From assembly GCA_017165825.1 (NCBI GenBank), contig CM029387.1:9211822-9275821 (forward strand): DNA of 64,000 nt, in the 5' to 3' direction. A program made the translations under genes and the position numbers. Shown here piece after piece: positions 22,077-34,719 of this stretch. The DNA comes from Hepsetus odoe. Taxonomy: Eukaryota > Chordata > Actinopteri > Characiformes > Hepsetidae. How positions within the stretch are numbered: the stretch's first letter is position 1; the number at the start of each line of letters is the position of its first letter. The notes under the pieces are model-generated. The model searched no databases, was not told the DNA's origin, and saw only the letters and a program-made list of their open reading frames with translations.

Positions 22077-25000
22077 GAATATCAACTCGACAGATGCCTT
22101 GCTCATAGCGCTTTAGAATCAAAATAAAATGAATACATTAATTTTGAGTGTTTGTGGTGGTTTTTTTTACAATGATGGGCATTTGGGATGATACTTTTTT
22201 TAGCAACAGATGAGCTACAGGGAGTAAATGTAAACCTACGACTATATGGATTGGTGTTTTTTTGTGAATTTACTGTTTATTTTAAGAGTACAAATATAGG
22301 CTACAGTTATATGTTAAACTGTTTCGCTTTCTTACCAGTTACCTCTTTTCACCCCTTTCTGCCATATGCAATGCCAACAAATATGTGCTGAAACGATGAG
22401 ATAATGTTGGCATGGAAAACCACACATATTTCTACACATACCAATAGGAGTCTGAACCCAACTGAAACACTGTATGATATTTAATGCTATGTGAAGTGGT
22501 AACTTGCGTGCCACTCTGACTCAAGAATCAGAGTTGGAGATGTTGATTGCATCTTCACAGGTGATTAGAATCTACTATTTGGTAGGTGTCCTGGCCAAAA
22601 AACTCTTATCAAAATACAAACGTAAGCCCCTGGATTTTGCTACATTTCACTGGAATTTAGACTGGCAGTGCGTTGTAGGAATGAATAAACAGGTCAAGTA
22701 GTGTTATCAGTGGGTGGTCATGCATAAAAAGAACCAACCTGGAAGTTCACAGGTGGAAATGTTTCTGGTCTGTTTTTTCATCAACTGGTCTGATGGATTC
22801 AAAGTGTCGGGATATTTTTTAACTAATTCCTGGATCTTCAGCAGTACATTGACCACACAATCAATCTTTTTTTCGATGGCCATCCTGGCCTGACATTAAA
22901 CCTTTTCAATCCTGTGACATAAAAGGTAAGGTCTCATATGTCAAACTGTAACAATCAAAGACAGCAAACAAAAAAAATGGCAAGAAAATGTTGTGTAAAA
23001 ACTAGAAAAGTGATACAAAACTTCACATAATTCAAAGGCTTAGATCCTTTCCACATGCATAAAATATAAATACATCAAACCAAGCAGCACTAAAGCGAGA
23101 GAAAAAGTGTGTTGATGTAATATATTTTAAACATGGAAAATGTTTAGGAAAAAGGAAAAGGAAAAATATTTTTAACGTGGAAAAGATAAATGTATTTAAA
23201 TTAAGTCATTGATGAAGAACAGAAACTGTTTTTGGAAGTTTCCCAGCACAACTTAACACATACACATCCCTAAAAGTGAAACTGCAGGAGGCTCCCTAAT
23301 TTACACAATATGAAAGGAACCAAAGAAAATGTCTTCCAAAGGTGCATCATTGAATACATAAAGCAAAACAGCAAAGCATGTTCATAGATATGCACCAGCA
23401 CTACAGACAGCGATAAGATAAGACTTCATTAGAAACTTAGCAGCGCTGAATTTTCCTGTCATTGATCCGACTGATATTTTCTTTTTATAGAGTCGTTTAG
23501 ATGGGTGTAAAAACTGCTGTGACTCAACATATTTTACATACATGGAAACATTCATATAAACCCATGCATCAGCTTTCAGCGTTATTTATATCACACACTA
23601 CCAAACAAAGAAACATCTGTATCGCCTTAAACGTTTAGCATTTCATTTTATATACCAGCTTGTGTTGCAATATTGTATAGTGTTTTTTTTTTATCTGCTC
23701 AGTTTACAGTTACTGATGTTTCTAATAAAAGAGTGCATGCATTTACAAAGATGGCCTTTCGCAAATTACAAGTTAATTCTCAACAGGAATTTAATTGAGA
23801 GTAAAAACACAATGCTTTTAAAACAGCAAGAGGTCTTCAAAAAAGTAAATTCCTGGTGAAATCTGTGGATTGAATATGTTCATTTATATGAATCCAGATC
23901 CAGGACTGATGTAATGGACTGGGAATGAATGTGTTTGAGTGTATTATGGGGCCACAGTTTGAGCAGAGTGTTTTTCTTGGGTCCATTGGGCTCATAGTCT
24001 TTTCAGTCTACCAAAAGACCCAAACTCATAGTGGGCTATTTCTTTTCAAAACTCTACCGACTGCCCTCCATCCAAATTCTACGCTTATGTTTCAAACAAC
24101 AATAACTTTCTAAAGAATTGCTTGTGCTTGCGAGTTACACAGTAAATATGTTTTGAATAATAAACCTGAAATCACAGGGGTCGAGAATAAGTGGAGGGAA
24201 GGTTATAGGATCATAAGGATCTTTAAGACTAATCTGTGCACAGGAACTAGTGACAACAAAGTTTTAAAAAATGAAACTAGTTCTAAAAAATGTAGTGAGT
24301 AAAATCAGTGAGTCAAAAATCAGTGAGTAAATATGTCATGCCTTATAACTTGGTGACGAGTCAGCGATAAAAAAAAAAATTGCCACAGCTTTGTGGCAAA
24401 CATTTTGCACATTTGTTCTTTGACCGATTTTTGTCAGTTTTTTTATGTGAAAATTACACATGATATAAAAAGGAGGTAAAAAGAATTTCTAAGTAAATGA
24501 GTTGGAAACATCGGAAGGAGCAAATATTGATGGGAGAGACTACAGGGCTTGCCACGTTTCTATTCTTATGAAACAATGAATTTGTTGGGATTCCAGAGTT
24601 ATGTAATCATTTCCTTTAATCAACTGATTTATCTCTCATATACAATAGCACATTATCAAAACATGTCCATGTATGTATACAGACAGTTTTGCAAAAATTA
24701 CTTTCCAAATGTTCCTTCTTTTCGATAGGACATACAAGATTAACACTAGAAGTCAAAAGTCATCCAAATAATTTATGCTCAAGCTCAAAACTTTTCTAAA
24801 CCCACTCAAACCTTAAGTTCTTCATAAAATTTATGTACACTTTGTTGAAGTGGTTTAGAACACCGTGTGATTTACTTTGATCAAAATCTCTCTGCATGGC
24901 CACATGCCCTAGATGGTCACTTTAAATAAAAAAAGTCTTATTTTACAAATCAGCTCAATAGTAGGGATGCTGATCTAGGATGATTTCAAGTGTCATATCT

Positions 25001-25305
25001 GCAAAATTTGATTCAAAATCTGTCTTTTTTGGTAAATATCAGTTCTGGTGTTGTCTGAAAGTTCTGCTTAACATTAGAACGTAAGGAGTAACACACTTTT
25101 TCTACCAACTGGCAGGTAATTGTACAAACGTTTCACCTAATGATGGGCTAATGACAAACACATTAACAGTGAGAAACTGCTATGGCCTTTATTGACTTAC
25201 CAGTCTCTTGTCCTCATAGGAAAACTACTGATGTAGGACTTGCAACTTGAAGGGTATTAGCAATATTTTACTCAGGAGATTAAAATGACACTCTAAATTA
25301 CACTG
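22077..25305. other. Intergenic, no gene recognised
   Basis: AT-rich unique sequence between kcnj10 and foxl2. Short frames at 22188-24113 show no family resemblance and lack splice-site context. No mobile element was identified. Confidence 0.4.
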
Positions 25306-25500
25306 TGGGGTGGTGGCCTAGTGGTAGGATACTCGCCTATGGACAAAGAGATCGCAGGTTGAACCCCACCTCCAGCACTGCAACTATTGGGTTCCTGAGC
25401 TAATCTCTACCAAGTTGCTCCTGGGGGACTGTCCCTGTAATCAGAAATTGGAAGTCACTGTGGGTAAGATCATCTGCTAAATGCCATAAATATAAATGTA
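25306..25500 (+). mobile_element. tRNA-derived SINE, type A
   Basis: Same family as 7597-7796: TGGCCTAGTGGTAGGATACTC head, B-box-like AGGTTGAACCCC, CCTCCAGCACTGCAAC, CTGGGGGACTGTCCCTGTAA, and a tail ending ATCTGCTAAATGCC with ATAAATATAAATG. Confidence 0.85.
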
Positions 25501-25793
25501 GTGTACTTACCATCACAGAATGACAAGAAAAGCCCCACCTTGGACCAACTGTTTTTTTTTTTTTTTTTTATTTATGAAAAGTTCAACCTTGGCAGTTATA
25601 AGTGAAGCCTTTCATTAATTCAATCAGGGCAGCAAAAATCAGTCTGAAAATCCAAAGCAGAGTGATGACCTCACCAGTAATATTACTGACTTATTTAACT
25701 AATACTAAACCTGATGTTTGATTTTTAATCTTACTATTTCATTGTAAAGAACTGTGAGCTGGTACATGTGAACAAAGTAACAAATATTTTTCT

Positions 25794-25866
25794 TCTTCTT
25801 CTTCTCTTTCTTCTTTTTCTTCTTCTTCCTCCTCCACCTCTTCTTCATATTCTTCTTCTTCTTCTT
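25794..25866. repeat. (CTT)n microsatellite
   Basis: Interrupted TTC/CTT/CCT run of about 73 bp, polypyrimidine on the plus strand. Confidence 0.9.
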
Positions 25867-28800
25867 ATCATTATTATTTCTTTGTCAAATCTGAGTTAGA
25901 AACAACAGCTGAACTAAAAGCATCTTCGGAAAAATACTGTGGTTTAATTATCTTGTTCCATCGCTGAGGCTTTTTTGTCAAACTGTGTATGAAGGTCTTA
26001 AAAACTGTCAAAATGAAGAGCCAAGTTGGGCATACAACCTTGTAAAGACTCCAGAAGTTCACTAAGCCTGAGCACTGATCAGCAGTCCAGAACAGTGCTT
26101 CACAGTTCTTCTCAATTTTTTTTTCTTGTCAGAGGCAAGCAGGAACTATTTACCCTGAATCAGTTACAGTTTCTGAAGATCATGTAAAAAAGAACAATTT
26201 CAGTAGTGCTTTTTCTGAATGCTTCTTTGGCTTCTATCTAAGTAAATTTAGGGTAGAAGAATACATATTTATGTAAAACATTTTTCTAGCCCGTTTTGCG
26301 TCTCATTACATTACATTACAGCATCATCTTCACTGCTTACTCCAGTTGGTCACATCCCTCATTCAGAGGTTTATCATTTTACATTCGAACAAAAGTACAA
26401 AAAATGTGCAGAAGAGAGCAAAAACTGAATCCTTTGCTGAGGTGCTTTAAAACTCCACTGCAGTTTTACAGGGAGCTCGGTGCTTTAGATGTTTTTGAAG
26501 TGATACTTTTGTACTTCTGCTCAAATCGTTTTACTACTCGTTCGCTTTTTACTTTTGCTCTCTCTTCTTAGGATCGAAATCACCAGCTTTTAAAGACAGC
26601 CCATCATGAGCTATTAGCATAGGACACAAAACAACCAAACAAAAAAATAATTCTCCATAATTTTTTTTCATAAAATAAAAAAAAACTTATTTTTTCAATT
26701 TTCCATAAAAGCATAAACTTCTTTTTATTGACTTTTTTGAAGTGCAGCATGTTTATAAACTGCATGAAAACTTTTCTGTCCTTTTTCCGAGAGGAAAAAG
26801 ACAGAACGGAGCGCATCTGGACTTGCATCTGGACTCAGGCTGGCTTTTGAATAAATTATCATTTACTCTGAGTACAGATTTAATTACTCGTACTGTTTTC
26901 TCTATAAATAAACTGCAACCACCGAAAAGCCTGCTGAACTGCTTTGGTTGTAAACCGCGTCCTCTGGTGGACAAGGGTGGTAAATGTCTCCCAAAGTTTC
27001 CTTCAATTTGTGCGGAATAAACCAGTAATGAGTTTCAAATGAGATCTTTTACTGCATTGTTACACGATTTCACCGTTTAGAAAAATGATACGAGGTGTAT
27101 AGTCATGTAATCTCAAAAAAAAAAAAAAACTCATAAAAAATAATGAGCTTAAGCGGACAGGACAGTCCAAACATTTAGCTTGTTTCATTTATTTACTGCT
27201 GCCTGGGAGCATCATTCACGCAAAGGAATATTTTAGCACAAGTTTATTGAAGAATTTTCATCTTAGAAACCAGGTCCCATGAAAATTATTCACGAGAAAT
27301 TATTGATCACATACGAAACGACAGACCAAAATGAAATTTCAGGAATTTCCACACGTTATTTAACTAATTCAAATGACACTGATTCACTGAAGTGTTAATT
27401 AATCTGATGTCAAATTTGAACTGTATTTTTTATTATCATTATTATTTTTTTGGCCTGATTATGATCTGGTCATTCCTGGTGTGACACAGAAAGAAAAAAG
27501 AGAAAAGAAATCGATTAGAATTGGGTTATTCCTTGTGGGGGAGAAAAAAAGAGAAAGACTGTCCGAGCAGTTTGTGGGGAATATTTGCTTTTGTGCATCC
27601 TGCACATCCACTGCGTGCAGCGGGCTTTTAGCTGATGACCAGCAATATCACACCCTGACCTTTGGGAGAATGTCGCTTTCACAGCTTTTCTACAAACAGT
27701 TTCGGTTGATTTGAAAAACACGGGGCGATCGGAGCCCTTTTTAAAGCTCGCCATTACAAATTCGGAACAATACCCGGAGCTGTGCAGAGCCAGACTCCAG
27801 CACGCACTTTTTACTGGACTGTAAATACTGATGACCCTCATTCTTTCCTTTCAATAGAGACGAAAAGAGCAAACGCGTGGAGTCCAACTGCATCACTATT
27901 GCAGGAAAAATGCTTTCATTCTTCCAAATTTAAGACAACGCACAAAAAATAGAGAAAAATAGCAAGATCACAAAAAAAGATACAATGCTGTGCATTATTG
28001 ATGTATTTGAGCACTGAACCATCGTCTGTATATTTACAGCAACTGGAGAGAAATAATACCATTACGGAATGAATGGAACTTTGCTTTTAGTGGACTTTAC
28101 ATGAACCTAACGATACGTGTATGTATTTGCATCCCATTTGCATATTTTGGGCAACATTGCTGCTTTCTTTTTCAGCACGTTGACTAAAAGCTAATGGGCT
28201 TTTTATTCATTTGCGGTAATCCTGACAAACAGTGTCTGTTTATCTTACTCATGACTTAAAGCCCTAAAGACTAAAACAACTAGGAGCTTAGGATCGTCCT
28301 GTCACAAGGTAAGGGGATTGAATGAAAGAATAAATAAAAAGAAAAAGACAAAGTCCTCTCTTTGCACTCCTGAAAATATTCAACAGCACGAAGTGAATTT
28401 GTAAAAGATGACCAGCCAATTTGAACAGTTTTAGAGAAATCCATCCAAAGCCAATGAAAACAACCGTCTCAGCAGCTCCTCATCTCGGTTTCTTTTTGCA
28501 GCATGACCTTAATTCCCTTTTTAGAAGTGTCGTCTTAGACTTCTCCTTCACTTTTTAAATGGAAATGTTGTAGTAAAAGCCTCGTGAGTTAATAACGCGC
28601 ATGCATTATGGAGGGCTGCAGAACTTTGAGGGATCTCAGTGTTTGGAGCAAAAGAGGAAGATCATGAAATCATTTTCACGGCCAGTCTGCGTGAAGGCGT
28701 TGGATCACAAAAAAAACATAAAGCCACCAAACTTGTCCTGGTTGTTTAAAGAGGAGATTAAAACGATATATAACTATATGCTGAATGGACCTTCAGCAGA

Positions 28801-29400
28801 ATAACTCTGAATTTTTATTTTACTTTTATTCATAAATTATTAACTGAGCAGTAACATAATTTTTTTGGGACTAGAAAACTTTAGATTTCACAGAACATAT
28901 AACTCAAACGGGCCAGTGCCAGTTTCCTTAATTCTGCTGAGGACACTCAGCTCTTTCCTTTTTATTTTCTCTCATTTTTGTATCCCACCACCCAACCTCA
29001 TCTAATATCTCTATTTTTTATTCCACTTTTCCTCTGTTTTAAATTACAGCACGCCCCATCCAGGCTTTCCCACATGCTGCACGTCTTCTCATTTCTCCTT
29101 CTTCAGTTACTGTCTCTTTTTTTACTCAGAAGCTTGTGGCCTGTATTCGCACTTCGACTCCCTCCAGATCTTTACTGTTTTTTTTTTTACTCGAAATTTT
29201 GTGCAGTAGCTTAAATGAAATCCCAATTGCTTCATTACAGTCCCATATTTTTCACCCCAGTCCTTTCAAACACTGATCAAATTTCTTTGGCCTGAAAATC
29301 TCCCCAGTCAGGTTTTACTGTCGCTCAACGGCAAACCCATCTGGACATCATTTTCTCTTTGGAAAGATTATTGCGCAACAAGCCATGTTAGCTCATTATG
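25867..29400. other. Distal 3' flank of foxl2, no gene recognised
   Basis: Unique, mostly AT-rich sequence. ATTAC repeats occur near 26305-26319 and a short poly-A near 27116-27130. Short open frames (26296-27020, 27481-27841, 28601-28804) have no recognisable family. The extended non-repetitive character of 27200-28800 is compatible with regulatory DNA, but nothing specific can be claimed. Confidence 0.35.
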
Positions 29401-30681
29401 TATTTATAGCTTCAGTTTAATAAATGTTACTGTTTGTAAAATCTCATTGTTTTGCATCTTCCTGTGTTTTGAGTTTTTGATAGGCTCCCTTTTTTCCTCA
29501 AATTCAAAATAACGAGTTCGTCCTTTAGCAGCCTTTTTTTTTTTTAAACTATAAAATATAACATGAAGGCGAGGGTGTGCTTCGCTTATAAAGATTAGAA
29601 ATATATTGTCATATAAACTGATTATATATACTGTCTGAAAAAAAATCGCATACTATTATTTATTTTTGACTACCTTTTTAAACAAATACAACTTTTATAA
29701 TAAGCATTAAATCTTAAGAAAGCGAATCTTCTTTTTACTGTATTTTTTGCCACATTTCAATACAAATATATTTAATTAACGACTGAACAGTAATAAATTA
29801 GTAATACCCTGCATAATGTTTGTAGACCGCAAGAAATAATTTATTAAATTTATGAACGATAATAAAACCTAATATTTGAAAAAAATCAGACTTATGGAGA
29901 ATCCATATATAATTAATTGACAATATAATAATTAATATATAATTTTTTAATATTTTATATTTAATATTTATATATAATATTTTTTAGGGCTTCGTTGCAT
30001 CGTTTAATGCCTGTTATTATTACTTTTTTTTAAAACTGTCCTGATCTTGTGGGTAGAATTTTATTTTATTATACATAAAAATAGTAAATATCTATAAAAC
30101 CCTTATTAAGAAACACTAGACTGGCCCACTGGATGCCACTCAGAACTGAACTAATACTGCATTTATGTAGAACAGTGGTCTACAGAAGGATATTTTAATC
30201 AATGTCTTTTATTAAAATAAGTGCTGGTTTAACATGGTCCCAACAATTTTAATACAAAACAGAAAAAAGATCAATGAAAAAAAGGTCTGGTGCCTTAACA
30301 TTATTTTTGTATAACAAATATATTTTTAACCATCTATAGCGTTATTGTGGCAGGCTGCTAAAATGCTAATCTACACTGGGGCGACAGAAATCAAGGCTGA
30401 CAGAAATCATTAAAAAAACGACACACAAATAATAATAACAATTACTCAACTCGAGGAAGTTGAATCAAGTCCGAACACTTTTTTGGCCCATAGACTCCAA
30501 AACTGTATTGTCTGATCTCCTCGCTCCTTTTACCCCCTTTTTCGAGCATAACGAAATGTAAAAGTGACCCTTCAAAAAAATAAAAAATAAAAAAAATCGA
30601 GTATGACCCAGAGGCGTCGAACCTCTCCATCCCTCCGGTTTTGGTCTTTCTCTTCCTCTCCTCCATCTCCATCTCCTAGCC
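29401..30681 (-). other. Likely foxl2 3' UTR and proximal flank
   Basis: Very AT-rich sequence directly after the foxl2 stop codon, with many TTTATT words (AATAAA on the minus strand) and AU-rich runs, as usual for long 3' UTRs of developmental regulators. The true cleavage site cannot be chosen from sequence alone. An extremely AT-rich patch lies at 29900-29985. Confidence 0.4.
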
Positions 30682-31635
30682 TCAAATGTCAATCCGCGCA
30701 TGCAGCTTGGCCTCGTGCTCCCAGTATGAGTAGAGCTCGGCGGGTTGGGGCTGAGGGTGGTGAGGATGATGAGGGTGGTGATGAGGGTGGTGATGATGGT
30801 GGTGGCTCATGCCGTTGTACGAGTTCATGACGTTGGGCAGTCCCACGGCCTGCATGCGGGAGTACGGGCTGTAGGCCGGAGCCGTGATGCCTTTAACGGC
30901 GAGGGGGCCTCCTCCCCCTCCCCCTCCTCCACCACCTCCACCTCCACCATCACCTCCACCACCTCCTCCTGCGGCTCCTCCCGCTGCCCCGTTGCCCATC
31001 TGGCAGGGCGCGTAGGGCACGTGCGGCGGCGGCGGAGGAGGCGGAGGAGGCGGATGCTGCGGCTGCGCGAGGGACCAGTTCATGCCGTTCATGAAGCCCG
31101 TCTGCAGGTACTTGGGTGTGGGCAGGTAGCCGTAGCCGTCGGCGCCGAACAATGCTTTGCCCGGCTGGAAGTGCGCGGCCGTTGGCGGCCGGAACGGCCG
31201 CTTCATCCGCCGCCGCCGCCGGTAGTTCCCTTTCTCGAACATGTCCTCGCAGGCCGGGTCAAGGGTCCAGTAGTTGCCCTTGCGCTCGCCGCCGCCCTCG
31301 CGCGGCACCTTGATGAAGCACTCGTTGAGGCTCAGGTTGTGGCGGATGCTGTTCTGCCAGCCCTTCTTGTTCTTCTCGTAGAAGGGGAACTTGTTGATGA
31401 TGTACTGGTAGATGCCGCTCAGAGTCAGCCGCTTCTCAGAGCTCTCGCGGATGGCCATGGCGATGAGGGCCACATACGAGTAGGGGGGTTTCTGGCACGG
31501 GTCAGCCTTGCCCCCCGCGCCCTGCTCCTCCTGCGCCGTCTGCTCGTCTTTGGGGAAGCTCTCGGTCTTCACCGACTCGCCTTCGTGCGCCATCAGCGCC
31601 ATGGGGTCATCCTCTAAGCCGTGGTAAGATGCCAT
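30682..31635 (-). CDS. foxl2: Forkhead transcription factor FoxL2, single coding exon
   Basis: Nuclear DNA-binding regulator of ovary and eyelid development and granulosa-cell identity in vertebrates. 317 residues from [20 protein letters not shown]. The forkhead domain (about 49-143) is the diagnostic FOXL2 form: [56 protein letters not shown], and the basic [13 protein letters not shown] (137-149). After it come [26 protein letters not shown], a ten-Pro run (195-204), a Gly-rich run (219-243 with one Asp), VKGI, MNSYNGM, a His/Pro run (278-294) and the end [15 protein letters not shown]. The start chosen is the ATG aligned with fish FoxL2 MMA-Y; the ten-codon upstream extension is not homologous. 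The region is strongly GC-rich. It lacks the FACxRQPELxMMHC block before the final SYW motif and is shorter than human (376), which suggests the diverged teleost copy (foxl2b-like), though this is not certain. Confidence 0.95.
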   Translation of the reverse strand: MASYHGLEDDPMALMAHEGESVKTESFPKDEQTAQEEQGAGGKADPCQKPPYSYVALIAMAIRESSEKRLTLSGIYQYIINKFPFYEKNKKGWQNSIRHNLSLNECFIKVPREGGGERKGNYWTLDPACEDMFEKGNYRRRRRMKRPFRPPTAAHFQPGKALFGADGYGYLPTPKYLQTGFMNGMNWSLAQPQHPPPPPPPPPPHVPYAPCQMGNGAAGGAAGGGGGGDGGGGGGGGGGGGGGPLAVKGITAPAYSPYSRMQAVGLPNVMNSYNGMSHHHHHHPHHHPHHPHHPQPQPAELYSYWEHEAKLHARIDI

Positions 31636-31667
31636 CACGCCTGGAACATGAAAAAAAAACAACAAAC

Positions 31668-32245
31668 ATCGAAAAAAGAAACATCAAAACAAACCTTTGG
31701 CAAAGCACCAACCATGTCAGCCGTGGCTGATGATCCTACAACAAAACGTGAATCAAGGTTGTTACTTTGAAGACCTAAGCATGACAGCAAAATATAAAAA
31801 ACAACAATAATAAAGGAAAAAAAGTTAAAAGGAAAACAAAAAAACTGCCAGTCCCGACATCTTGTTTGGCATTTTGAAAACCGAAACACAAAATCAGACA
31901 TCAACGCTGATTTAAACTAAACACAAATTTTAAAACGCAAATCAGTGCATTTAAGTTGATCCTTTGAAGACCCAAAGCCATTTTTCTCCTAAAGCAGCCT
32001 AACCCGAAAGAAGGAAATAAAGTCCACCAAAGCTCAATCGATCGCTTCCTTAAAGATCTAAAGAGTAAAAACCAAAATATCAAAGGAAACAACCAAACAC
32101 AAAATGGAAAAACGCCAATCAGAGCACCTGTGGCTGCTACTTTGAAGAGCTCAAACATAACAAAAACATTCTAAAACATCAAAACAAAACAACCAAAAAA
32201 GGGAAACACCAATCAAGGCACCTGCGATTGTTGCTTTGAAGATAA
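31668..32245. repeat. Decayed tandem repeat, ~90-100 bp unit, next to foxl2
   Basis: Six to seven diverged units. Clearest are the last two: GCCAATCAGAGCACCTGTGG (32114) with CTACTTTGAAGAG, and ACCAATCAAGGCACCTGCGA (32208) with TTGCTTTGAAGAT. Earlier units show AATCAAGG...TTACTTTGAAGACC (31751), CAAATCAGTGCA...CCTTTGAAGACC (31939) and weaker forms near 31700, 31870 and 32045. The spacers are A-rich with CATCAAAACAAA words. CTTTGAA occurs at 31765, 31962, 32140 and 32234. The array covers the proximal promoter or 5' UTR of foxl2. Confidence 0.75.
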
Positions 32246-32640
32246 AACGGACTGGAAGCTTGTTGGGCAGCTTTACGCACCTGATATTTAGGAGTTATGT
32301 CTTCTTTTTCTGCATAACTTCACGCGGCCTGAGCCACTCCAGCCATGGAAGTTTTGCTGGAAGTCCGCGGTGTTCTCTTTTAGCAGATGGGGCTCCTCAC
32401 TCTCTCTCTCTTTTCTCGCTTGCTCTCTCTCCCTCTCTCTCTCTCGCTCTCCCTCTGCGCGACCTGCACTCCTCCTGCTGCTCGCTTCGCCTGCAAGTCT
32501 AGTCTCTCCTCTTTCTCCTATTCGCCGTGTTCCGCTTTCGTCACTCTTCTCTCCTCCACTGGCAGCCTCGCCTGAGCTCCAGTCCTCACGCCTGGATTTT
32601 CAGGAGAGATAGAGCTGTTAGAGCTGATTTATTCTACAAC
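32246..32640 (-). promoter_or_regulatory. Probable foxl2 upstream/promoter region
   Basis: GC- and CT-richer block 600-1000 bp upstream of the foxl2 start, with a (CT)n-like stretch at 32398-32450. It is placed here by position and composition only; no transcription start or TATA box is evident. Confidence 0.35.
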
Positions 32641-33424
32641 CTACTAATAGTGTGTAAAGACTACTAGGACCTATTTAGATAATGACCTGGCACAAGTTCC
32701 CGTTTCCTCTTCCAGAAGTGCGCACGGATTTCAAAAGCGAGACATTAATGCTGCAGTAGGACAGTCCTGCTATAGTTTCCGGATCATCATTTTTAATGCC
32801 GTGATTGTCTGTGTGCTGATGATCAGGTGATTGGCTCAGTTCATTTTATGCACTGCCCTTGTTTTCCAGGTTAATAAAGTGTGAAAATTGGTGACAGTTA
32901 TTGGCTCTGAGTGGTAGGTTATTTGTTTGACCCCCCCTCCCCACCTGTAGACAGTCTACTCTGCTCTCTGCTGGTCTGCCTGCTGTCTTTTCTCCTCTAA
33001 CGCAGGTGGAACAGCATTATCCGGTGTGTCAACACATTTCACCAAAAAGGTAGGCAATGGCTCAAGGCGTTATTTTTATTCTGTACTACTACAACAACAA
33101 CCCCTACGCCAACATTAACCACTGCTGAAGAAAATAAGTTTAATGTTATTTACAGCTGACCTTTTTTTCAATGTACCTCATATTATTACTACTTTCTCTA
33201 AATATTAAACAATGCTAATATAATAATACAAATGCTAAAAAACAAAATGATATGATACTAATATAATAAAAGCACAAATAATAACATCAGTAACAATAAT
33301 AAACATGAGTTATGATGATAACGATGATGATGATGATGATTATTATTAATATTATTATTATAATCATCATCATCGTAATAGCATTATAATAAAGGAATAA
33401 TTCAAGCAGTAGACCATTGTTGTT

Positions 33425-33459
<35 letters not shown>

Positions 33460-34043
33460 GATTTATAGAGCATTATACCGTAGTTATGCACCATAGTTAT
33501 GTATCATTAAAATTGTAGCAGTAATAATGTATTGTTATTCTTTTTCTTCTTATTATTGTTATTATAAGCAGACACATTCAGGGAAATAGTAAAAGCCTGG
33601 TAGACAGTCAAATAAACAGGTTGCAGTTATTGCAGAGTGGTTGGGTTGGAAAAGACAGGAAGATGTTGCATATGCAGAGAATTGTGGAGTTACAGGAGGA
33701 TTTAAAGTGCCTTTCAAACTTCCTGCCCTGCTCTTTGAAATGAGGATGTTTACGGTTCAGAGTGCAAGAATGTGGAGGGACAGGAGGCTGCAGGCCAGCA
33801 GGACAGAGCACATCTATGGACTGGACCAAAACCATGACAACTTTCAGAAAGCAAAAGTTTCTGATGAAACTGAATGCTGATGTGTATCTGAATAATGTAT
33901 AAAGATTATAGAATGATTACAAAGAGGACAGGAGTTTTCACCTCGGAGTGGAAGACTTACTGTAATATATTGTTATCTGGACACTTAAATCTTTTATCTG
34001 TCCTTCATTAAAGGAGAGTATTGCCGTTAGTATTCACATCATT
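32641..34043. other. foxl2 upstream flank with ATT/GAT microsatellites
   Basis: No gene recognised. (GAT)n/(TTA)n runs lie at about 33313-33365 and 33428-33460. The block 33600-33900 is GC-richer and unique. Confidence 0.4.
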
Positions 34044-34067
34044 AGACAGACAGATAGATAGAAAGAC

Positions 34068-34098
<31 letters not shown>

Positions 34099-34111
34099 CA
34101 GCCAGACAGCC

Positions 34112-34146
<35 letters not shown>

Positions 34147-34351
34147 TAGATAGATAGATAGATAGAAAGATAGATAGATAGACAGATAGAAAGACAGATA
34201 GATAGATAGATAGGTAGATAGATAGATAGACAGATAGATAGAAAGATAGACAGCCAGACAGCCAGATAGACAGACAGACAGATAGACAGACAGAGAGATA
34301 GACAGACAGACAGACAGATAGATAGATAGATAGATAGACAGACAGATAGAA

Positions 34352-34428
<77 letters not shown>

Positions 34429-34483
34429 CATAGACAGATAGATTGATAGACAGATAGAAAGATAGATAGATAGGCAGGCAAAG
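34044..34483. repeat. GATA/GACA satellite, ~440 bp
   Basis: Mixed GATA, GACA, GAAA and GCCA tetranucleotides, mainly GATAGATA and GACAGACA blocks, with a semi-regular higher-order order: the block containing CAGCCAGACAGCCAGATAGA recurs at about 34098 and 34250. Several long minus-strand protein readings (YLSICLSV-type) are artefacts of this array. Confidence 0.97.
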
Positions 34484-34719
34484 TGCAATCGGCAAAATGT
34501 ACAGAAGTTTTCAAATTCAGTAGCAGTTTTTGAGAGATGAGTTGACTGTGTGGTACGTTCAGTGTTACTGTTAAGTCAAATTGTTGCAATATATGAGTGT
34601 ATGGTTTAAAGGATATAGACTTTGAACTGAAGACCAGCTTCACTGAAAGCTGAATTCTTCTGAAGTAATTCATTGCACTCACAGAGAAAAGCACATAGGG
34701 GTCTTCAAGTGAATCAAGC

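Noticed and set aside
30745..31617. 290-codon plus-strand open frame opposite foxl2
   Set aside because: It is the antisense shadow of the GC-rich foxl2 exon; its Arg/Val/Ala-rich translation reflects codon composition and has no domain.
31636..31665. Ten-codon N-terminal extension of foxl2 ([10 protein letters not shown])
   Set aside because: It runs through an A-rich/acceptor-like stretch, is not homologous to FoxL2 proteins, and the downstream ATG aligns with the family start.
34008..34694. Long minus-strand frames reading YLSICLSV-type repeats
   Set aside because: These are translations of the GATA/GACA satellite; a tetranucleotide array stays open in several frames.
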